Under the pieces are notes generated by a model, which did no database searches, was not told the DNA's origin, and saw only the letters and a list, made by a program, of their open reading frames with translations. Below, piece by piece: positions 29,732 through 38,725 of a stretch of 64,000 bases of DNA. The stretch covers positions 186,001 to 250,000 of the forward strand of contig NZ_STGM01000003.1 of NCBI RefSeq assembly GCF_004854025.1, written 5' to 3'. The stretch comes from Microbacterium hydrothermale. GTDB lineage: Bacteria; Actinomycetota; Actinomycetes; Actinomycetales; Microbacteriaceae. The translations under genes were made by a program, and so were the position numbers. Position 1 is the stretch's first letter, and each line of letters opens with the position of its first letter.

Positions 29732-31121
29732 CGATACTCCAATTGGTTCCGGCCGGAGTGTCCTCCAGCGTGATTCCGGCGGCGGCGACGGCATCGCGGA
29801 TGCGGTCGGCGGCAGCCCAGTCCTTGTCGGCGCGGGCACGGGCGCGCTGCGCGATCATCTCCTGCACGAGGGCGTCGAGCGCGGTGTCGACCGCTCCCGT
29901 CGCGGCGGCGGGTGCCGCGGTGTCCAGCCCCAGGACGCCCAGCATCGCGGTCACCGCGCGCGCGGCGGTGATCGCTGCCGCGGTGTCGCCCGCGTCGATG
30001 GCGCTGTTGCCGGCGCGCACCGTCTCGTGCAGGGTGGCGAGCGCCTGCGGCACCCCGAGGTCGTCGTCGAGCGAGGCCGCGAAGGCCGCGGGGATCTCCC
30101 CCGGTTCGTCCGCGCGACCATCGGAGGCGGCGGGGAGTCGCGACGCGCGCTCGCGGAAGGTCGAGATGCGCTCGAGCGCGCTGGATGCCTCGGCGAAGGC
30201 GCGGTCCGACACGTCGAGGTTCGAGCGGTAGTGGGCCGCCGCGAGGGCGTAACGCACGACCTGCGGGTCGTGCGCGGCGAGGACGTCGGCGGCGAGGGTG
30301 AAGTTACCGAGCGACTTCGACATCTTCTGCCCGTCGACGGTGACCAGGCCGTTGTGCACCCAGTACCGGGCGAAGGCGTCGCCCGCGGCGGTGGACTGCG
30401 CGATCTCGTTCTCGTGATGCGGGAAGCGCAGATCGAGCCCGCCCCCGTGGATGTCGAACTCGGGACCGAGATAGCGCCGCGACATGGCCGAGCACTCGAT
30501 GTGCCAGCCGGGTCGACCCTGGCCCCACGGCGAGGCCCAGATCGCCGACGGCGGCTCCCCGTCCTTCGCGCCCTTCCACAGCGCGAAGTCGTGCGGGTCG
30601 CGCTTGCCGCGCGGATCGGCGTCGGCGGCGGGCTCCATGGCATCCAGTCCCTGTCGGGTCAGCTCGCCGTAGGCGGGCCACGACCGCACATCGAAATAGA
30701 CGTCGCCCGCGGCGGCGTACGCGTGACCGCGTTCGATGAGCTCGCCGATCAGCTCCTGCATCTGCGTGACCGATGCGGTCGCGCGCGGCTCGTACGTGGG
30801 GGGAAGGATGCCGACGGCGGCATAGGCCCGGGTGAACTCGAGCTCCATGCGGTAGGCCAGGGCCCACCACGGCTCCGCCGGAGTGGCGTTGGCGAGGACC
30901 TTGTCGTCGATGTCGGTCACGTTGCGCACGAACGTGACCCGCCCGAAGCGGTGGGCGAGCCAACGACGGAGCAGGTCGAACGCGAGAGCGGCGCGCACGT
31001 GCCCGATGTGCGGGCCCGACTGCACGGTAGGTCCGCAGACGTAGAGGGTGACGTTCGAGGGGTCGAGAGGGACGAAGTCGCGCAGAGCCTGCGCTTTCGT
31101 GTCATACAGCCGAACGGTCAC
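29724..31121 (-). CDS. cysS: Cysteinyl-tRNA synthetase
   Basis: A 465-residue class I synthetase. Zinc/substrate cysteine in YVCGPTVQ, the HIGH-type PHIGH motif, zinc ligands around ECSAM and HHENE, and the KMSKSLGN loop are present. It charges tRNA-Cys. A GTG start at 31121 follows a TAGGCT -10 by six bases, a leaderless layout. Length agrees with the family. It lies in the conserved order carD-ispDF-(GNAT insertion)-cysS-rlmB. Confidence 0.96.
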   Translation of the reverse strand: MTVRLYDTKAQALRDFVPLDPSNVTLYVCGPTVQSGPHIGHVRAALAFDLLRRWLAHRFGRVTFVRNVTDIDDKVLANATPAEPWWALAYRMELEFTRAYAAVGILPPTYEPRATASVTQMQELIGELIERGHAYAAAGDVYFDVRSWPAYGELTRQGLDAMEPAADADPRGKRDPHDFALWKGAKDGEPPSAIWASPWGQGRPGWHIECSAMSRRYLGPEFDIHGGGLDLRFPHHENEIAQSTAAGDAFARYWVHNGLVTVDGQKMSKSLGNFTLAADVLAAHDPQVVRYALAAAHYRSNLDVSDRAFAEASSALERISTFRERASRLPAASDGRADEPGEIPAAFAASLDDDLGVPQALATLHETVRAGNSAIDAGDTAAAITAARAVTAMLGVLGLDTAAPAAATGAVDTALDALVQEMIAQRARARADKDWAAADRIRDAVAAAGITLEDTPAGTNWSIDA

Positions 31122-31127
31122 CCTTCC

Positions 31128-31133
31128 AGCCTA
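31128..31133 (-). promoter_or_regulatory. -10 element of cysS
   Basis: TAGGCT on the minus strand, 6 bases before the GTG; the GGAAGG in between overlaps the expected start of the mRNA. Confidence 0.55.
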
Positions 31134-31222
31134 CCGGCCGCCCCTGACCGCGACCCGTGTCGGCCGCGCGCCGCCGCTCCGTGCGCTCGGGGCGCGGACT
31201 CCCGCTCGAAACACCCGCGCAC

Positions 31223-31228
31223 TAGGGT
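31223..31228 (+). promoter_or_regulatory. -10 element of the GNAT gene
   Basis: TAGGGT, 6 bases before the GTG at 31235; leaderless pattern. Confidence 0.5.
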
Positions 31229-31234
31229 GCCGGG

Positions 31235-31696
31235 GTGACCCTCGAGATCCGCCCCGACGATCCGTCCTCCCCCGCCGTCCGCGCCCTCGTGACCGCGCAC
31301 CTGGCGGGGATGTTCGCGAACACGCCCGCCGAGAGCGTGCACGCGCTCGATGTCGACGGGCTCGCCGCCGACGGCATCCGGATGTGGTCGGCGTGGATCG
31401 ACGGCGACCTCGCGGGAATCGGCGCGTGCAAGGACCTCGGCGCGGACCGCGCGGAGCTGAAGTCGATGCGGGTGGTCGACGCGTTCCTCGGGCGGGGTGT
31501 GGGCCGGGCGATCCTCCGCCGCATCGTCGACGATGCGCGCGAGCGGGGAATCGACAGCCTCTGGCTCGAGACGGGGAGCACCGACGACTTCGTCCCCGCC
31601 CGCCGGCTCTACCTCAGCGAGGGATTCGAGGAGTGCGGCCCGTTCCCGCCGTACGCGGCCGACCCGCTGTCGACCTTCATGACCCGTCGCCTCTGA
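31235..31696 (+). CDS. GNAT-family N-acetyltransferase
   Basis: A 153-residue acetyltransferase. The acetyl-CoA pyrophosphate loop is in RVVDAFLGRGVGRAILRRIVDDA (R/Q-x-x-G-x-G/A) at about residues 85-105; SLWLETGSTDDFVPARRLYLSEGFEECGPF is the typical motif B. Substrate unknown, possibly a small amine or amino acid. It is the only plus-strand gene inside the otherwise minus-strand carD-ispDF-cysS-rlmB group, which makes it look like a later insertion. Leaderless-type promoter. Confidence 0.85.
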   Translation: MTLEIRPDDPSSPAVRALVTAHLAGMFANTPAESVHALDVDGLAADGIRMWSAWIDGDLAGIGACKDLGADRAELKSMRVVDAFLGRGVGRAILRRIVDDARERGIDSLWLETGSTDDFVPARRLYLSEGFEECGPFPPYAADPLSTFMTRRL

Positions 31697-31704
31697 CCCG
31701 GGGC

Positions 31705-32907
31705 TCAGGCCGGCAGGACCAGGGCGGTCGCGAACGCGGCGACGCCTTCCGTGCGCCCGGTGAAACCGAGACCGTCGGTCGTGGTGGCGCTCACCGAGAC
31801 GGGGGCGCCGCCCAGGGCCGCCGCGAGTGCGCGCTCCGCCTCGGTGCGCCGCGCGGCGAAGCGCGGACGATTGGCCTGCACCTGCACCGAGACGTTGCCC
31901 ACGCGCCAGCCCGCCGCCGACAGCAGACCCACGGTGTGCGAGAGGAAGGCGTCGGCGTGGGCGCCGGCGAACTCGGGGCGATCCACGCCGAAATGCGTGC
32001 CGATGTCGCCGAGGCCGGCGGCGGCGAGCAGGGCGTCGACGATCGCGTGGGCCACGGCGTCTCCGTCGCTGTGACCCGAGAGGGCGACCTCGCCCGGCCA
32101 CTCGAGCCCGGCGAGCCACAGCGTGCCGTCACCGCCGAACGCGTGCACGTCGGTCCCGATGCCCACCTGCGGACCCCGCTGCGCCGGGGCGGCCAGCGTC
32201 GCCGCGAGGGGACGCTCCGAGACGATCGCCCGCGCGCGCTCCAGGTCGGGGGCCGTCGTGATCTTGAACGCCGCCGCGTCGCCCTCGACGGTGAGGACCG
32301 GATGACCGGCGGATGCCACCGCCGCGGCGTCATCGGTATGGTCGTCGTCCGCGCTGCGCAACGCCGCCTCGAGCACGTCGCGACGGAACCCCTGGGGCGT
32401 CTGCGCGGCGGCGAGCTCGGAGCGGTCGACCGCCGCGACCACATGACCCTCGGCGTCGACGCGCTTGATCGTGTCGACGACGGGAAGCGTCGGGATGACC
32501 GCGACGGCGCCGGCGTCGACGGCCGCGACCACGCGATCGAACACCGCGCGCGGGGTCAGAGCCCGCGCTGCGTCGTGCACCAGGACGATCTCGACATCGG
32601 CCCAAAGTGCTCCCAGGCCCGCCGCGACGGACTCCTGTCGCGTGGCGCCGCCCGTGACCACGGTGACCAGGTCGGTCCGGTCGCCGGCCGCGTCCCGCGC
32701 GTCGGTGAGCGCCTCCCCCTCGAACCCGTCGGGGACGACAACCACCACCTGGGCCGCCTCGGCGGCGAAGACTCCCCGCAGGGCGTGATGCAGGATGCTG
32801 CGCTCGTCGAGGCCGACGAAGGCCTTCGGCGCTCCCCCGCGCAGGCGGGTGCCGGAGCCGGCGGCGACGACGATGACCGCGAGGCGCGGAACCGGAGTGA
32901 GAGTCAC
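31705..32907 (-). CDS. ispDF: Bifunctional IspD-IspF (MEP pathway)
   Basis: A 400-residue fusion. The N-terminal ~225 residues are 2-C-methyl-D-erythritol 4-phosphate cytidylyltransferase ([21 protein letters not shown] nucleotide loop, [10 protein letters not shown]). The C-terminal ~160 residues are MECDP-synthase (IGTDVHAF with zinc-binding D-x-[30 protein letters not shown]). It supplies isoprenoid precursors. Many actinobacteria have two separate genes, so the fusion is worth noting, but it is known in this group. The GTG start at 32907 has TAGCGT six bases upstream, a leaderless layout separate from carD. Confidence 0.93.
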   Translation of the reverse strand: MTLTPVPRLAVIVVAAGSGTRLRGGAPKAFVGLDERSILHHALRGVFAAEAAQVVVVVPDGFEGEALTDARDAAGDRTDLVTVVTGGATRQESVAAGLGALWADVEIVLVHDAARALTPRAVFDRVVAAVDAGAVAVIPTLPVVDTIKRVDAEGHVVAAVDRSELAAAQTPQGFRRDVLEAALRSADDDHTDDAAAVASAGHPVLTVEGDAAAFKITTAPDLERARAIVSERPLAATLAAPAQRGPQVGIGTDVHAFGGDGTLWLAGLEWPGEVALSGHSDGDAVAHAIVDALLAAAGLGDIGTHFGVDRPEFAGAHADAFLSHTVGLLSAAGWRVGNVSVQVQANRPRFAARRTEAERALAAALGGAPVSVSATTTDGLGFTGRTEGVAAFATALVLPA

Positions 32908-32913
32908 CCGTTC

Positions 32914-32919
32914 ACGCTA
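32914..32919 (-). promoter_or_regulatory. -10 element of ispDF
   Basis: TAGCGT on the minus strand, 6 bases before the GTG start. Confidence 0.5.
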
Positions 32920-32950
32920 GCGCGGCGACGCCCCGCCCGTGCCCGCGACG

Positions 32951-32990
32951 ACGATCGGCGCGCACCCCTCAGAGGGTGCGCGCCGATCGT
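32951..32990 (-). terminator. carD terminator
   Basis: A 17-bp perfect stem ACGATCGGCGCGCACCC and complement with 6-base loop, six bases past the carD stop. The ACGATCGGCGCG core also occurs in the long inverted repeat at 14254. Confidence 0.85.
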
Positions 32991-32996
32991 GAGGCG

Positions 32997-33479
32997 TCAG
33001 GACGCGAGGACCTCGTCGAGCACGACGCTCGCACGGTCTTCGTCGGTCTTCTCAGCCAGAGCGAGCTCCGACACGAGGATCTGGCGCGCCTTGGCCAGCA
33101 TGCGCTTCTCGCCCGCCGACAGTCCGCGGTCCTGGTCGCGGCGCCACAGGTCGCGAACGACCTCGCTGACCTTGATGACGTCGCCCGACGCGAGCTTCTC
33201 GAGGTTCGCCTTGTAGCGACGCGACCAGTTGGTCGGCTCCTCGGTGAAAGGCGCGCGCAGCACGTCGAAGACGCGATCGAGACCCTCCTTGCCGATCACG
33301 TCACGGACGCCGACGAGGTCGACGTTGTCGGCAGGGACCTCGATGACGAGGTCTCCCTGGGTGACGTTGAGCTTCAGGTACTTCTTCGTCTCGCCCTTGA
33401 TAACGCGTTCTTTGACCTCGATGATCGTGGCCGCGCCATGGTGCGGGTAAACGACGGTCTCGCCAACCTCAAAAAGCAT
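32997..33479 (-). CDS. carD: RNA polymerase-binding transcription factor CarD
   Basis: A 160-residue CarD. The N-terminal RNA-polymerase-interaction (RID/Tudor-like) domain is [19 protein letters not shown]; the C-terminal helical DNA-binding domain contains [17 protein letters not shown] and the conserved Trp-Ser-Arg-Arg that wedges the open promoter. It stabilises open complexes at rRNA and housekeeping promoters and is essential in mycobacteria. An AGGA ribosome site precedes the ATG at 33479. A strong terminator separates it from ispDF. Confidence 0.95.
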   Translation of the reverse strand: MLFEVGETVVYPHHGAATIIEVKERVIKGETKKYLKLNVTQGDLVIEVPADNVDLVGVRDVIGKEGLDRVFDVLRAPFTEEPTNWSRRYKANLEKLASGDVIKVSEVVRDLWRRDQDRGLSAGEKRMLAKARQILVSELALAEKTDEDRASVVLDEVLAS

Positions 33480-33612
33480 GGAGTTATGTCCTTTCGGCAA
33501 CATCCAGGATACCACAGGCCCGCATGCGCTAAGGTTCCGCCCACCCCGCACCCCTCCTGCTCCCGCGCGCCCGCACGGCGACGACGGGGCCGGGTCGCCG
33601 CCTCGGACCCCG

Positions 33613-33618
33613 TAGGAT
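33613..33618 (+). promoter_or_regulatory. -10 element of the lipoprotein gene
   Basis: TAGGAT, 7 bases before an in-frame ATG at 33626. Initiation there would give a 27-base leader to the GTG at 33653 or a leaderless longer protein. Confidence 0.5.
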
Positions 33619-33652
33619 GATTCCGATGTCGTCTGCCGTTCTTGGAGGATCC

Positions 33653-34216
33653 GTGAAAACGCGCCTGATCGCGTCCATCGCCGTGGGTGCCGCTGTCGTG
33701 CTGGGCACGACGGGGTGCAACCTCATCGCACCGCAGGCGACCACCATCGACTATTCCGCCTCCGACGGCGTGAACGTCCCCGCCGACTCCGGCCCGCTGC
33801 ACGTGCGCAACGCGCTCATCGTGGCCGACGAAGACGGAACGACCGGCAACCTCGTGGCCGCCATCGTCAACGACACCTCCGACTCGCTCACGCTGCGCAT
33901 CGAGGTCGGCGAGGGCTCCTCGGCGGTGAAGTCCAACGTGATCGTGCCGGCGAACAAGACGCTCAGCCTCGGCGACCTCACCTCCGACACCGAGCCGCTG
34001 CGCCTGAACGACATCGACGCGGTCCCCGGCTCGACCGTCCCGGTGTACTTCCAGTCCGGCGACGGCGAGGGATCGCTCATGCAGGTGCCCGTCCTCGACG
34101 GCGCCCTCGCCTACCTCTCGACGCTCGCGCCGACGCCCGCGCCGTCCTTCTCGGTGACCCCGGTCCCGGTCATGCCGACCGTGACGCCGTCGCCCTCCGC
34201 GACTCCCGCGTCCTGA
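33653..34216 (+). CDS. Putative lipoprotein, hypothetical
   Basis: A 187-residue secreted protein with a type II signal peptide: basic KTRLIAS, hydrophobic AVGAAVVL, lipobox GTTGC. The mature part is a small beta-rich domain (~120 residues, [22 protein letters not shown]...) and a C-terminal Pro/Thr/Ser tail. The GTG at 33653 has GGAGGA five bases ahead and yields a canonical signal peptide; in-frame ATGs at 33617 and 33626 are alternatives. Function unknown; its place next to senX3-regX3 and carD is conserved in some relatives. Confidence 0.72.
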   Translation: MKTRLIASIAVGAAVVLGTTGCNLIAPQATTIDYSASDGVNVPADSGPLHVRNALIVADEDGTTGNLVAAIVNDTSDSLTLRIEVGEGSSAVKSNVIVPANKTLSLGDLTSDTEPLRLNDIDAVPGSTVPVYFQSGDGEGSLMQVPVLDGALAYLSTLAPTPAPSFSVTPVPVMPTVTPSPSATPAS

Positions 34217-34219
34217 GAC

Positions 34220-34264
34220 GAACGACGAAGGCGCCGACGGTCTCCGTCGGCGCCTTCGTCGTTC
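34220..34264. terminator. Bidirectional terminator
   Basis: A 21-bp perfect stem with a 3-base loop between the convergent lipoprotein and regX3 genes; longest perfect stem seen in this window. Confidence 0.9.
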
Positions 34265-34285
34265 CCGGATCGCGGGAACCGGACC

Positions 34286-34969
34286 TCAGGCCTCGAAGCG
34301 GTAGCCGAGGCCGCGGACGGTGACGAGCATGCTGGGCTCGCTCGGGTTGCGCTCGATGCGCGACCGGATGCGCTTGATGTGCACGTCCAGCGTCTTGGTG
34401 TCGCCGAAGTAATCGGTGCCCCACACCCGATCGATCAGCTGACCGCGGGTGAGGACGCGACCCGCGTTGCGCATCAGGACCTCGAGCAGTTCGAACTCCT
34501 TGAGGGGGATGTTGATCTCGCTGCCGTCGACGGCCACCGTGTGCCGGTCGATGTCGAGCACCACCCGTCCACCCGACAGCACGCGGTCGTCGAGGTCGCT
34601 CTCCTCGGGCGAGCGCCGCCGCAGGACAGCCCGCATGCGCGCGAGCAGCTCGCGCGTGGAGTACGGCTTCGTGACATAGTCGTCGGCGCCGAGCTCGAGG
34701 CCCACCACGATGTCGACCTCGGAGTCCTTCGCGGTGAGCATGATGATCGGTACCTGCGACGTCAGCCGCAGCTGGCGGCAGACCTCGGTCCCCGGCATCC
34801 CGGGCAGCATGAGATCGAGCAGCAGGATGTCCGCCCCCCGCTCGCGGAACGCCGAGAGGGCGAGGGCACCGTCCTCGGCGATCTCGACCTCGTAGCCTTC
34901 GCGGCGCAGCAGGTAGGCCAGCGGGTCGGCGAGATCGGGTTCGTCCTCGACGATCAGAACGCGGGTCAT
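34286..34969 (-). CDS. regX3: Two-component response regulator RegX3
   Basis: A 227-residue OmpR/PhoB regulator. Receiver: VEDEPDLADPLAYLLRREGY, the phospho-aspartate in LLLDLMLPGMPG, and the lysine in DDYVTKPYS. The winged helix ends with TLDVHIKRIRSRIE and RGLGYRFEA. Very close to mycobacterial RegX3 in length and motifs. It overlaps senX3 by 4 bases (ATGA). Expected role: activates phosphate-starvation genes (pst, phoU, ppk) when phosphorylated by SenX3; boxes with 11-bp GTTCACC repeats occur before phoU, ppk1 and pstS. Confidence 0.92.
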   Translation of the reverse strand: MTRVLIVEDEPDLADPLAYLLRREGYEVEIAEDGALALSAFRERGADILLLDLMLPGMPGTEVCRQLRLTSQVPIIMLTAKDSEVDIVVGLELGADDYVTKPYSTRELLARMRAVLRRRSPEESDLDDRVLSGGRVVLDIDRHTVAVDGSEINIPLKEFELLEVLMRNAGRVLTRGQLIDRVWGTDYFGDTKTLDVHIKRIRSRIERNPSEPSMLVTVRGLGYRFEA

Positions 34970-36180
34970 GCGGTGTCTCCCTTCACGGGTACGGCGATCG
35001 CTGCGGTGGCCTTGCGGCCCTTGCGACGCGGCTTGGAGCGGGTGCCGTCGAGATCGGGGGTCTCGGACAGCGGAAGGCGGATGGTGAAGGTCGAGCCGCG
35101 CGCGGGCTTCGACCAGAGTCGGACCTCGCCGCCGTGCCGCTGGACCGCGTGCTTGACGATGGACAGGCCGAGGCCCGTGCCACCCGTGCGCCGCGAGCGC
35201 GCCTGGTCGGCGCGGTAGAAGCGCTCGAAGACCCGGTGCTGGTCGCTCTCGGGGATGCCGATACCGCGGTCGGTGACGGCGATCTCCACGACGCCGTCGT
35301 CGAGCTTGACCCCCACACCGACCTTCGACCCCTCCGGCGAGTAGGCGATCGCATTCGCGACCAGGTTGCCGAGGGCCTCGGTGAGGATCTGCGGCTCTCC
35401 GCGCACCCACAGCCCCTTGGTCCCGCCGCGCACCACCGTCACCTGGGCGGCATCCGCCTGCACGGCGTAGGCCTCGACGGCGGCGGTCACGACCTCGTCG
35501 ATCGAGACGTCGCGCACGTCGCGCAGTTCATCGGCCGCCTGCAGACGCGACAGGCTCAGGATGCGGTTGACGAGAGCGCTCAGCCGGGTCACCTCGGCCT
35601 GCAGGCGCGTCGAGAAGTGGCGCACCTGGGCGGGGTCGTCGGCGGCCGACTCGATCGCCTCGGCCAGGAGGCTGACGGCGCCGACCGGCGTCTTCAGCTC
35701 GTGACTGGTGTTGGCGACGAAGTCCCGCCGCATCTCCTCCACGCGCTCGCGCTCGGTGATGTCGCGCAGGACCAGGAGGGTGAGGCGCCCCGAGATGGGC
35801 GTCGCCCGCACGGCGACGAGCCTCGGTTCGGCGGGAGCCGCGCCGCGGCGAAGGCGGAGGTTCTCCGCGATCCCCGCCCCGGTGTCGCGGGCGACGCGCG
35901 CCACGCGCTTGAGCTCCTCGCTCGCGATGACCTCGCCCGCGTGCACGCCGAAGACCTCCGCCGCGGGAGAGAGCGCCAGCACCGTCGACGACGTGTCGCA
36001 CACGAACGCGGGGTCGTCCATCGCATCCAGCATGGCCTCCACGCCCTCCGGCACCTCGGTCGAGGTCTGCGCCAGGGTGCGGTTCCGGGAGCGGATGGCT
36101 CCGGCGACGAGGCCGACCACCGCGGCCCCGATGAGGAGACCCGCCAGGAGCGCGAGCAGCGAGAGCTGCGGTTGTTCCAT
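34966..36180 (-). CDS. senX3: Phosphate-sensing histidine kinase SenX3
   Basis: A 404-residue kinase. One N-terminal membrane helix (LSLLALLAGLLIGAAVVGLVAG), a PAS-like region (about 55-150), HisKA with NTSHELKTPVGAVSLL, HATPase with NLVANAIAYSP, DRGIGIP and GGTGLGLSIV. A basic Lys/Arg tail follows. As in PhoR/SenX3, PAS and not a periplasmic domain is present, so phosphate is sensed through the Pst complex and PhoU. The ATG at 36180 is two codons inside an in-frame GTG at 36186; either could be used. Divergent from phoU, sharing its control region. Confidence 0.92.
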   Translation of the reverse strand: MEQPQLSLLALLAGLLIGAAVVGLVAGAIRSRNRTLAQTSTEVPEGVEAMLDAMDDPAFVCDTSSTVLALSPAAEVFGVHAGEVIASEELKRVARVARDTGAGIAENLRLRRGAAPAEPRLVAVRATPISGRLTLLVLRDITERERVEEMRRDFVANTSHELKTPVGAVSLLAEAIESAADDPAQVRHFSTRLQAEVTRLSALVNRILSLSRLQAADELRDVRDVSIDEVVTAAVEAYAVQADAAQVTVVRGGTKGLWVRGEPQILTEALGNLVANAIAYSPEGSKVGVGVKLDDGVVEIAVTDRGIGIPESDQHRVFERFYRADQARSRRTGGTGLGLSIVKHAVQRHGGEVRLWSKPARGSTFTIRLPLSETPDLDGTRSKPRRKGRKATAAIAVPVKGDTA

Positions 36181-36208
36181 ATCCACAGCGTAAAGGGACG
36201 GATGCGAC

Positions 36209-36225
36209 GTCACCCGCCGTTCACC
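36209..36225 (+). promoter_or_regulatory. PHO-box-like direct repeat before phoU
   Basis: TCACC at 36210-36214 and GTTCACC at 36219-36225 place TCACC at an 11-base interval. This matches the 11-bp direct-repeat layout of actinobacterial PhoP/RegX3 sites. A TACTAT -10 lies at 36249-36254, 23 bases downstream. Confidence 0.5.
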
Positions 36226-36352
36226 CCCGCCCGGGCCGCGGCAGAGGCTACTATTCACTGTCACAGCACCACTCGTTAACCTTCGCTGGGAAGAATCCCC
36301 GAGGGTTGCGGGACACCCATGTGCCGTGCCGCCGACGAGGAAGGTACCCGCG

Positions 36353-37036
36353 ATGCGCGAAGTATTCCACCAGTCCCTCGAGGACGTCCAGAGCCGCCTG
36401 GTCGAGATCGCCGACCTCGTGACGGTTGCGATCGACCGCGCCACGCGTGCCTTCGGAACCAGCGACGTGTCCCTCGCAGAAGAGGTCATCGAAGCCGACG
36501 CGGTCATCGACGAGAAGGCCGTCGAGCTCGACGAGCTCGCCATCGAGATCCTCGCCCGCCAGCAGCCCGTCGCCCGCGACCTGCGCATCGTCGTCACCGC
36601 CCTGCGCGTGAGCGCCTCGCTCGAGCGCATGGGCGACATGGCGGAGCACATCGCTCAGCTCGCGCGCTCTCGCTTCCCCGAGCGCGCGATCCCGAAGGGA
36701 CTCAAGACGACGTTCACCCGCATGGGCGAGCTTGACGTCGAGGTGGCGCGCAAGCTCGCCGAGCTGCTGCGCACGCAGGACCTGCGCATCGCCGAGTCGA
36801 TCCGCGACGCCGACGACGACATCGACGAGCTGCACGTGAGCGTCTTCGAGAAGGTCCTCGGCGACTCCTGGAAGGGCGAGGCCACCGCGACGGTCGACGC
36901 GACCCTGGCCAGCCGGTACCACGAGCGCTTCGCCGACCACGCGGTGTCGGTCGCCAAGAAGGTCGTCTACCTCGCGACCGGCGACTGGGCCGGCGCCGAC
37001 GACGAGGTCGAGCACGAGCCGAGCCCGGTCATCTAA
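36353..37036 (+). CDS. phoU: Phosphate signalling complex protein PhoU
   Basis: A 227-residue all-helical protein made of two PhoU repeats (REVFHQSLEDVQSRLVEIADLV and its second copy with TRMGELDVEVARKLAELLR). The conserved acidic metal-binding E-x-x-x-D groups are visible. PhoU transmits the state of the Pst transporter to SenX3 and keeps the system off in high phosphate. GAGGAAGG lies before the ATG at 36353. It lies apart from pst genes, but opposite senX3-regX3, as in mycobacterial PhoY type arrangements. Confidence 0.93.
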   Translation: MREVFHQSLEDVQSRLVEIADLVTVAIDRATRAFGTSDVSLAEEVIEADAVIDEKAVELDELAIEILARQQPVARDLRIVVTALRVSASLERMGDMAEHIAQLARSRFPERAIPKGLKTTFTRMGELDVEVARKLAELLRTQDLRIAESIRDADDDIDELHVSVFEKVLGDSWKGEATATVDATLASRYHERFADHAVSVAKKVVYLATGDWAGADDEVEHEPSPVI

Positions 37037-37053
37037 TCACGGCCTGAACGCGA

Positions 37054-37087
37054 AAGGGGGGTGGATGCCGCGGCATCCACCCCCCTT
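37054..37087. terminator. Terminator with a GGATGCC-GGCATCC core
   Basis: A perfect 34-base palindrome (17-bp arms) between convergent phoU and gpmA. Its center reads GGATGCCGCGGCATCC, i.e. two head-to-head copies of the frequent word. Confidence 0.88.
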
Positions 37088-37101
37088 CCGTGTTCGCGGC
37101 G

Positions 37102-37848
37102 TCAGTGCTTGTTGCCCTGCGCGGCCACGGCGGCGGCACCCGCGGCGGCGGCCTCGGGGTCGAGGTACTCGCCCGGACCGAGGGGCTTCATGTCGTCGTC
37201 GAGGCGATAGACGAGCGGGATGCCGGTGGGGATGTTCAGCTCGGCGATGTCGGCGTCGCTGATGCCCTCGAGGTGCTTGACGAGGCCGCGCAGCGAGTTG
37301 CCGTGCGCGGTGACGAGCACCGTCTTGCCGGCCTGGAGGTCGGGGACGATGTCGCTGTGCCAGTAGGGCAGCATGCGGTCGATGACGATCGCGAGCGACT
37401 CGGTGTCGGGGACCTCGCCGTCGATCCCCGCGTAGCGCGGGTCGCCGACCTGGCTGTACTGATCGTCGGCGGGCAGCGGCGGCGGCGGCACGTCGAACGA
37501 GCGACGCCACAGCATGAACTGCTCGTTGCCGAACTCCTCGAGGGTCTGCGCCTTGTCTTTGCCCTGCAGCGCGCCGTAGTGACGCTCGTTGAGACGCCAC
37601 GAGCGCTTCACCGGGATCCACAGGCGGTCGGCCGCGTCGAGCGCGATGTTGGCGGTCTGGATCGCGCGGCTGAGCACCGAGGTGTGCAGCACGTCGGGGA
37701 GAACGCCGGACTCGGCCAGCAGCTCGCCGCCGCGCTTGGCCTCGTCCTTGCCCTGGTCGGTGAGTCGCACGTCGACCCAGCCGGTGAACTGGTTGGTCTT
37801 GTTCCACTCGCTCTGCCCGTGGCGGAGGAGGATCAGCGTGTGAGGCAT
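37102..37848 (-). CDS. gpmA: 2,3-bisphosphoglycerate-dependent phosphoglycerate mutase
   Basis: A 248-residue dPGM of the histidine phosphatase superfamily. The RHG motif [10 protein letters not shown] holds the phospho-histidine; [15 protein letters not shown] and the second histidine in [15 protein letters not shown] complete the site. It interconverts 3- and 2-phosphoglycerate in glycolysis. TAGCAT six bases before the ATG at 37848 indicates a leaderless mRNA. gpm next to senX3-regX3 matches the M. tuberculosis gene order. Confidence 0.95.
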   Translation of the reverse strand: MPHTLILLRHGQSEWNKTNQFTGWVDVRLTDQGKDEAKRGGELLAESGVLPDVLHTSVLSRAIQTANIALDAADRLWIPVKRSWRLNERHYGALQGKDKAQTLEEFGNEQFMLWRRSFDVPPPPLPADDQYSQVGDPRYAGIDGEVPDTESLAIVIDRMLPYWHSDIVPDLQAGKTVLVTAHGNSLRGLVKHLEGISDADIAELNIPTGIPLVYRLDDDMKPLGPGEYLDPEAAAAGAAAVAAQGNKH

Positions 37849-37854
37849 GACTCC

Positions 37855-37860
37855 ATGCTA
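37855..37860 (-). promoter_or_regulatory. -10 element of gpmA
   Basis: TAGCAT on the minus strand, 6 bases before the ATG. Confidence 0.5.
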
Positions 37861-37907
37861 TCGACGCGCGGGCCCGCCCCCCGAGTCGATGCTGGCATCA
37901 TGTCGGA

Positions 37908-38696
37908 GTGACCCCCTCGCCCGTCGGACGCCCCACGCGGGGCACGACGGGCACCAACCGCCTGCGCCGCATCGATCGGTGGATCGCCCGCCACCCCGTG
38001 CTGCGCCGAACGGACGATCCCCTCGTCGTCGACCTCGGTTTCGGGGCGAGCGCGGTGACGCCGCTCGAGCTTCTCTCCCGGCTGCGCCGGAGCCGACCGG
38101 ATGCCACCGTCCTCGGCCTCGAGATCGATCCCGACCGGGTCTCGCGCGCGCGGGAACAGGCCGAGGATGTCCCCGGCATCTCCTTCGCCCGCGGCGGCTT
38201 CGAGGTGCCCGTGCCGGGCGAGCGGCGCCCGGTCGTCATCCGGGCGATGAACGTGCTGCGGCAGTACGACGAGGCCGACGTCGCCGAGGCGTGGACGCGC
38301 ATGTGCGGCCGCCTGCAGCCCGACGGCATCCTCGTCGAGGGCACGTGCGACGAGATCGGCCGCATCGCCACCTGGGCGGAGGTGGGGGCGGATGCCGTCC
38401 CCCGCACCCTCACGGTGTCGCTGCGACTGAGCGGGCTCGACTCCCCCGCGATCGCGGCCGAGCGCCTGCCGAAAGCGCTCATCCATCGCAACGTCGACGG
38501 GGAGCGCGTGCACGGGTTCGTGGCATCCCTCGATCGCGAGTGGGCGCGCGCGGCGAGCGTCGCCCCCTTCGGGCCGGTGCACCGCTGGCGCACCGCGATG
38601 CAGGCCCTCGCCGACGCGGGCTGGCCGCTGGTGCGCCGCGACCGATGGCGACTGGGCGAGGTCGGGGTGCGGTGGGAGGCCGTCGCTCCGCGGTGA
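37908..38696 (+). CDS. Class I SAM-dependent methyltransferase-like protein
   Basis: A 262-residue protein from a GTG at 37908. LVVDLGFGASAVTPLELLSRL is a motif I-type SAM loop, followed by LGLEIDPDRVSRA (acidic motif with the ribose-binding aspartate). The C-terminal half (RWRTAMQALADAGWPLV) is conserved in actinobacterial relatives. Substrate unknown. CATCAT six bases before the GTG would be an atypical -10. Divergent from gpmA, 59 bases apart. Confidence 0.75.
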   Translation: MTPSPVGRPTRGTTGTNRLRRIDRWIARHPVLRRTDDPLVVDLGFGASAVTPLELLSRLRRSRPDATVLGLEIDPDRVSRAREQAEDVPGISFARGGFEVPVPGERRPVVIRAMNVLRQYDEADVAEAWTRMCGRLQPDGILVEGTCDEIGRIATWAEVGADAVPRTLTVSLRLSGLDSPAIAAERLPKALIHRNVDGERVHGFVASLDREWARAASVAPFGPVHRWRTAMQALADAGWPLVRRDRWRLGEVGVRWEAVAPR

Positions 38697-38725
38697 TCCG
38701 CGCGAGCGCGGCGTGCCCGCGTCTG

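Noticed and set aside
32911..32917. GTTCACGC before ispDF as a PHO box
   Set aside because: Only a half-site without an 11-bp repeat; it overlaps the -10 element.
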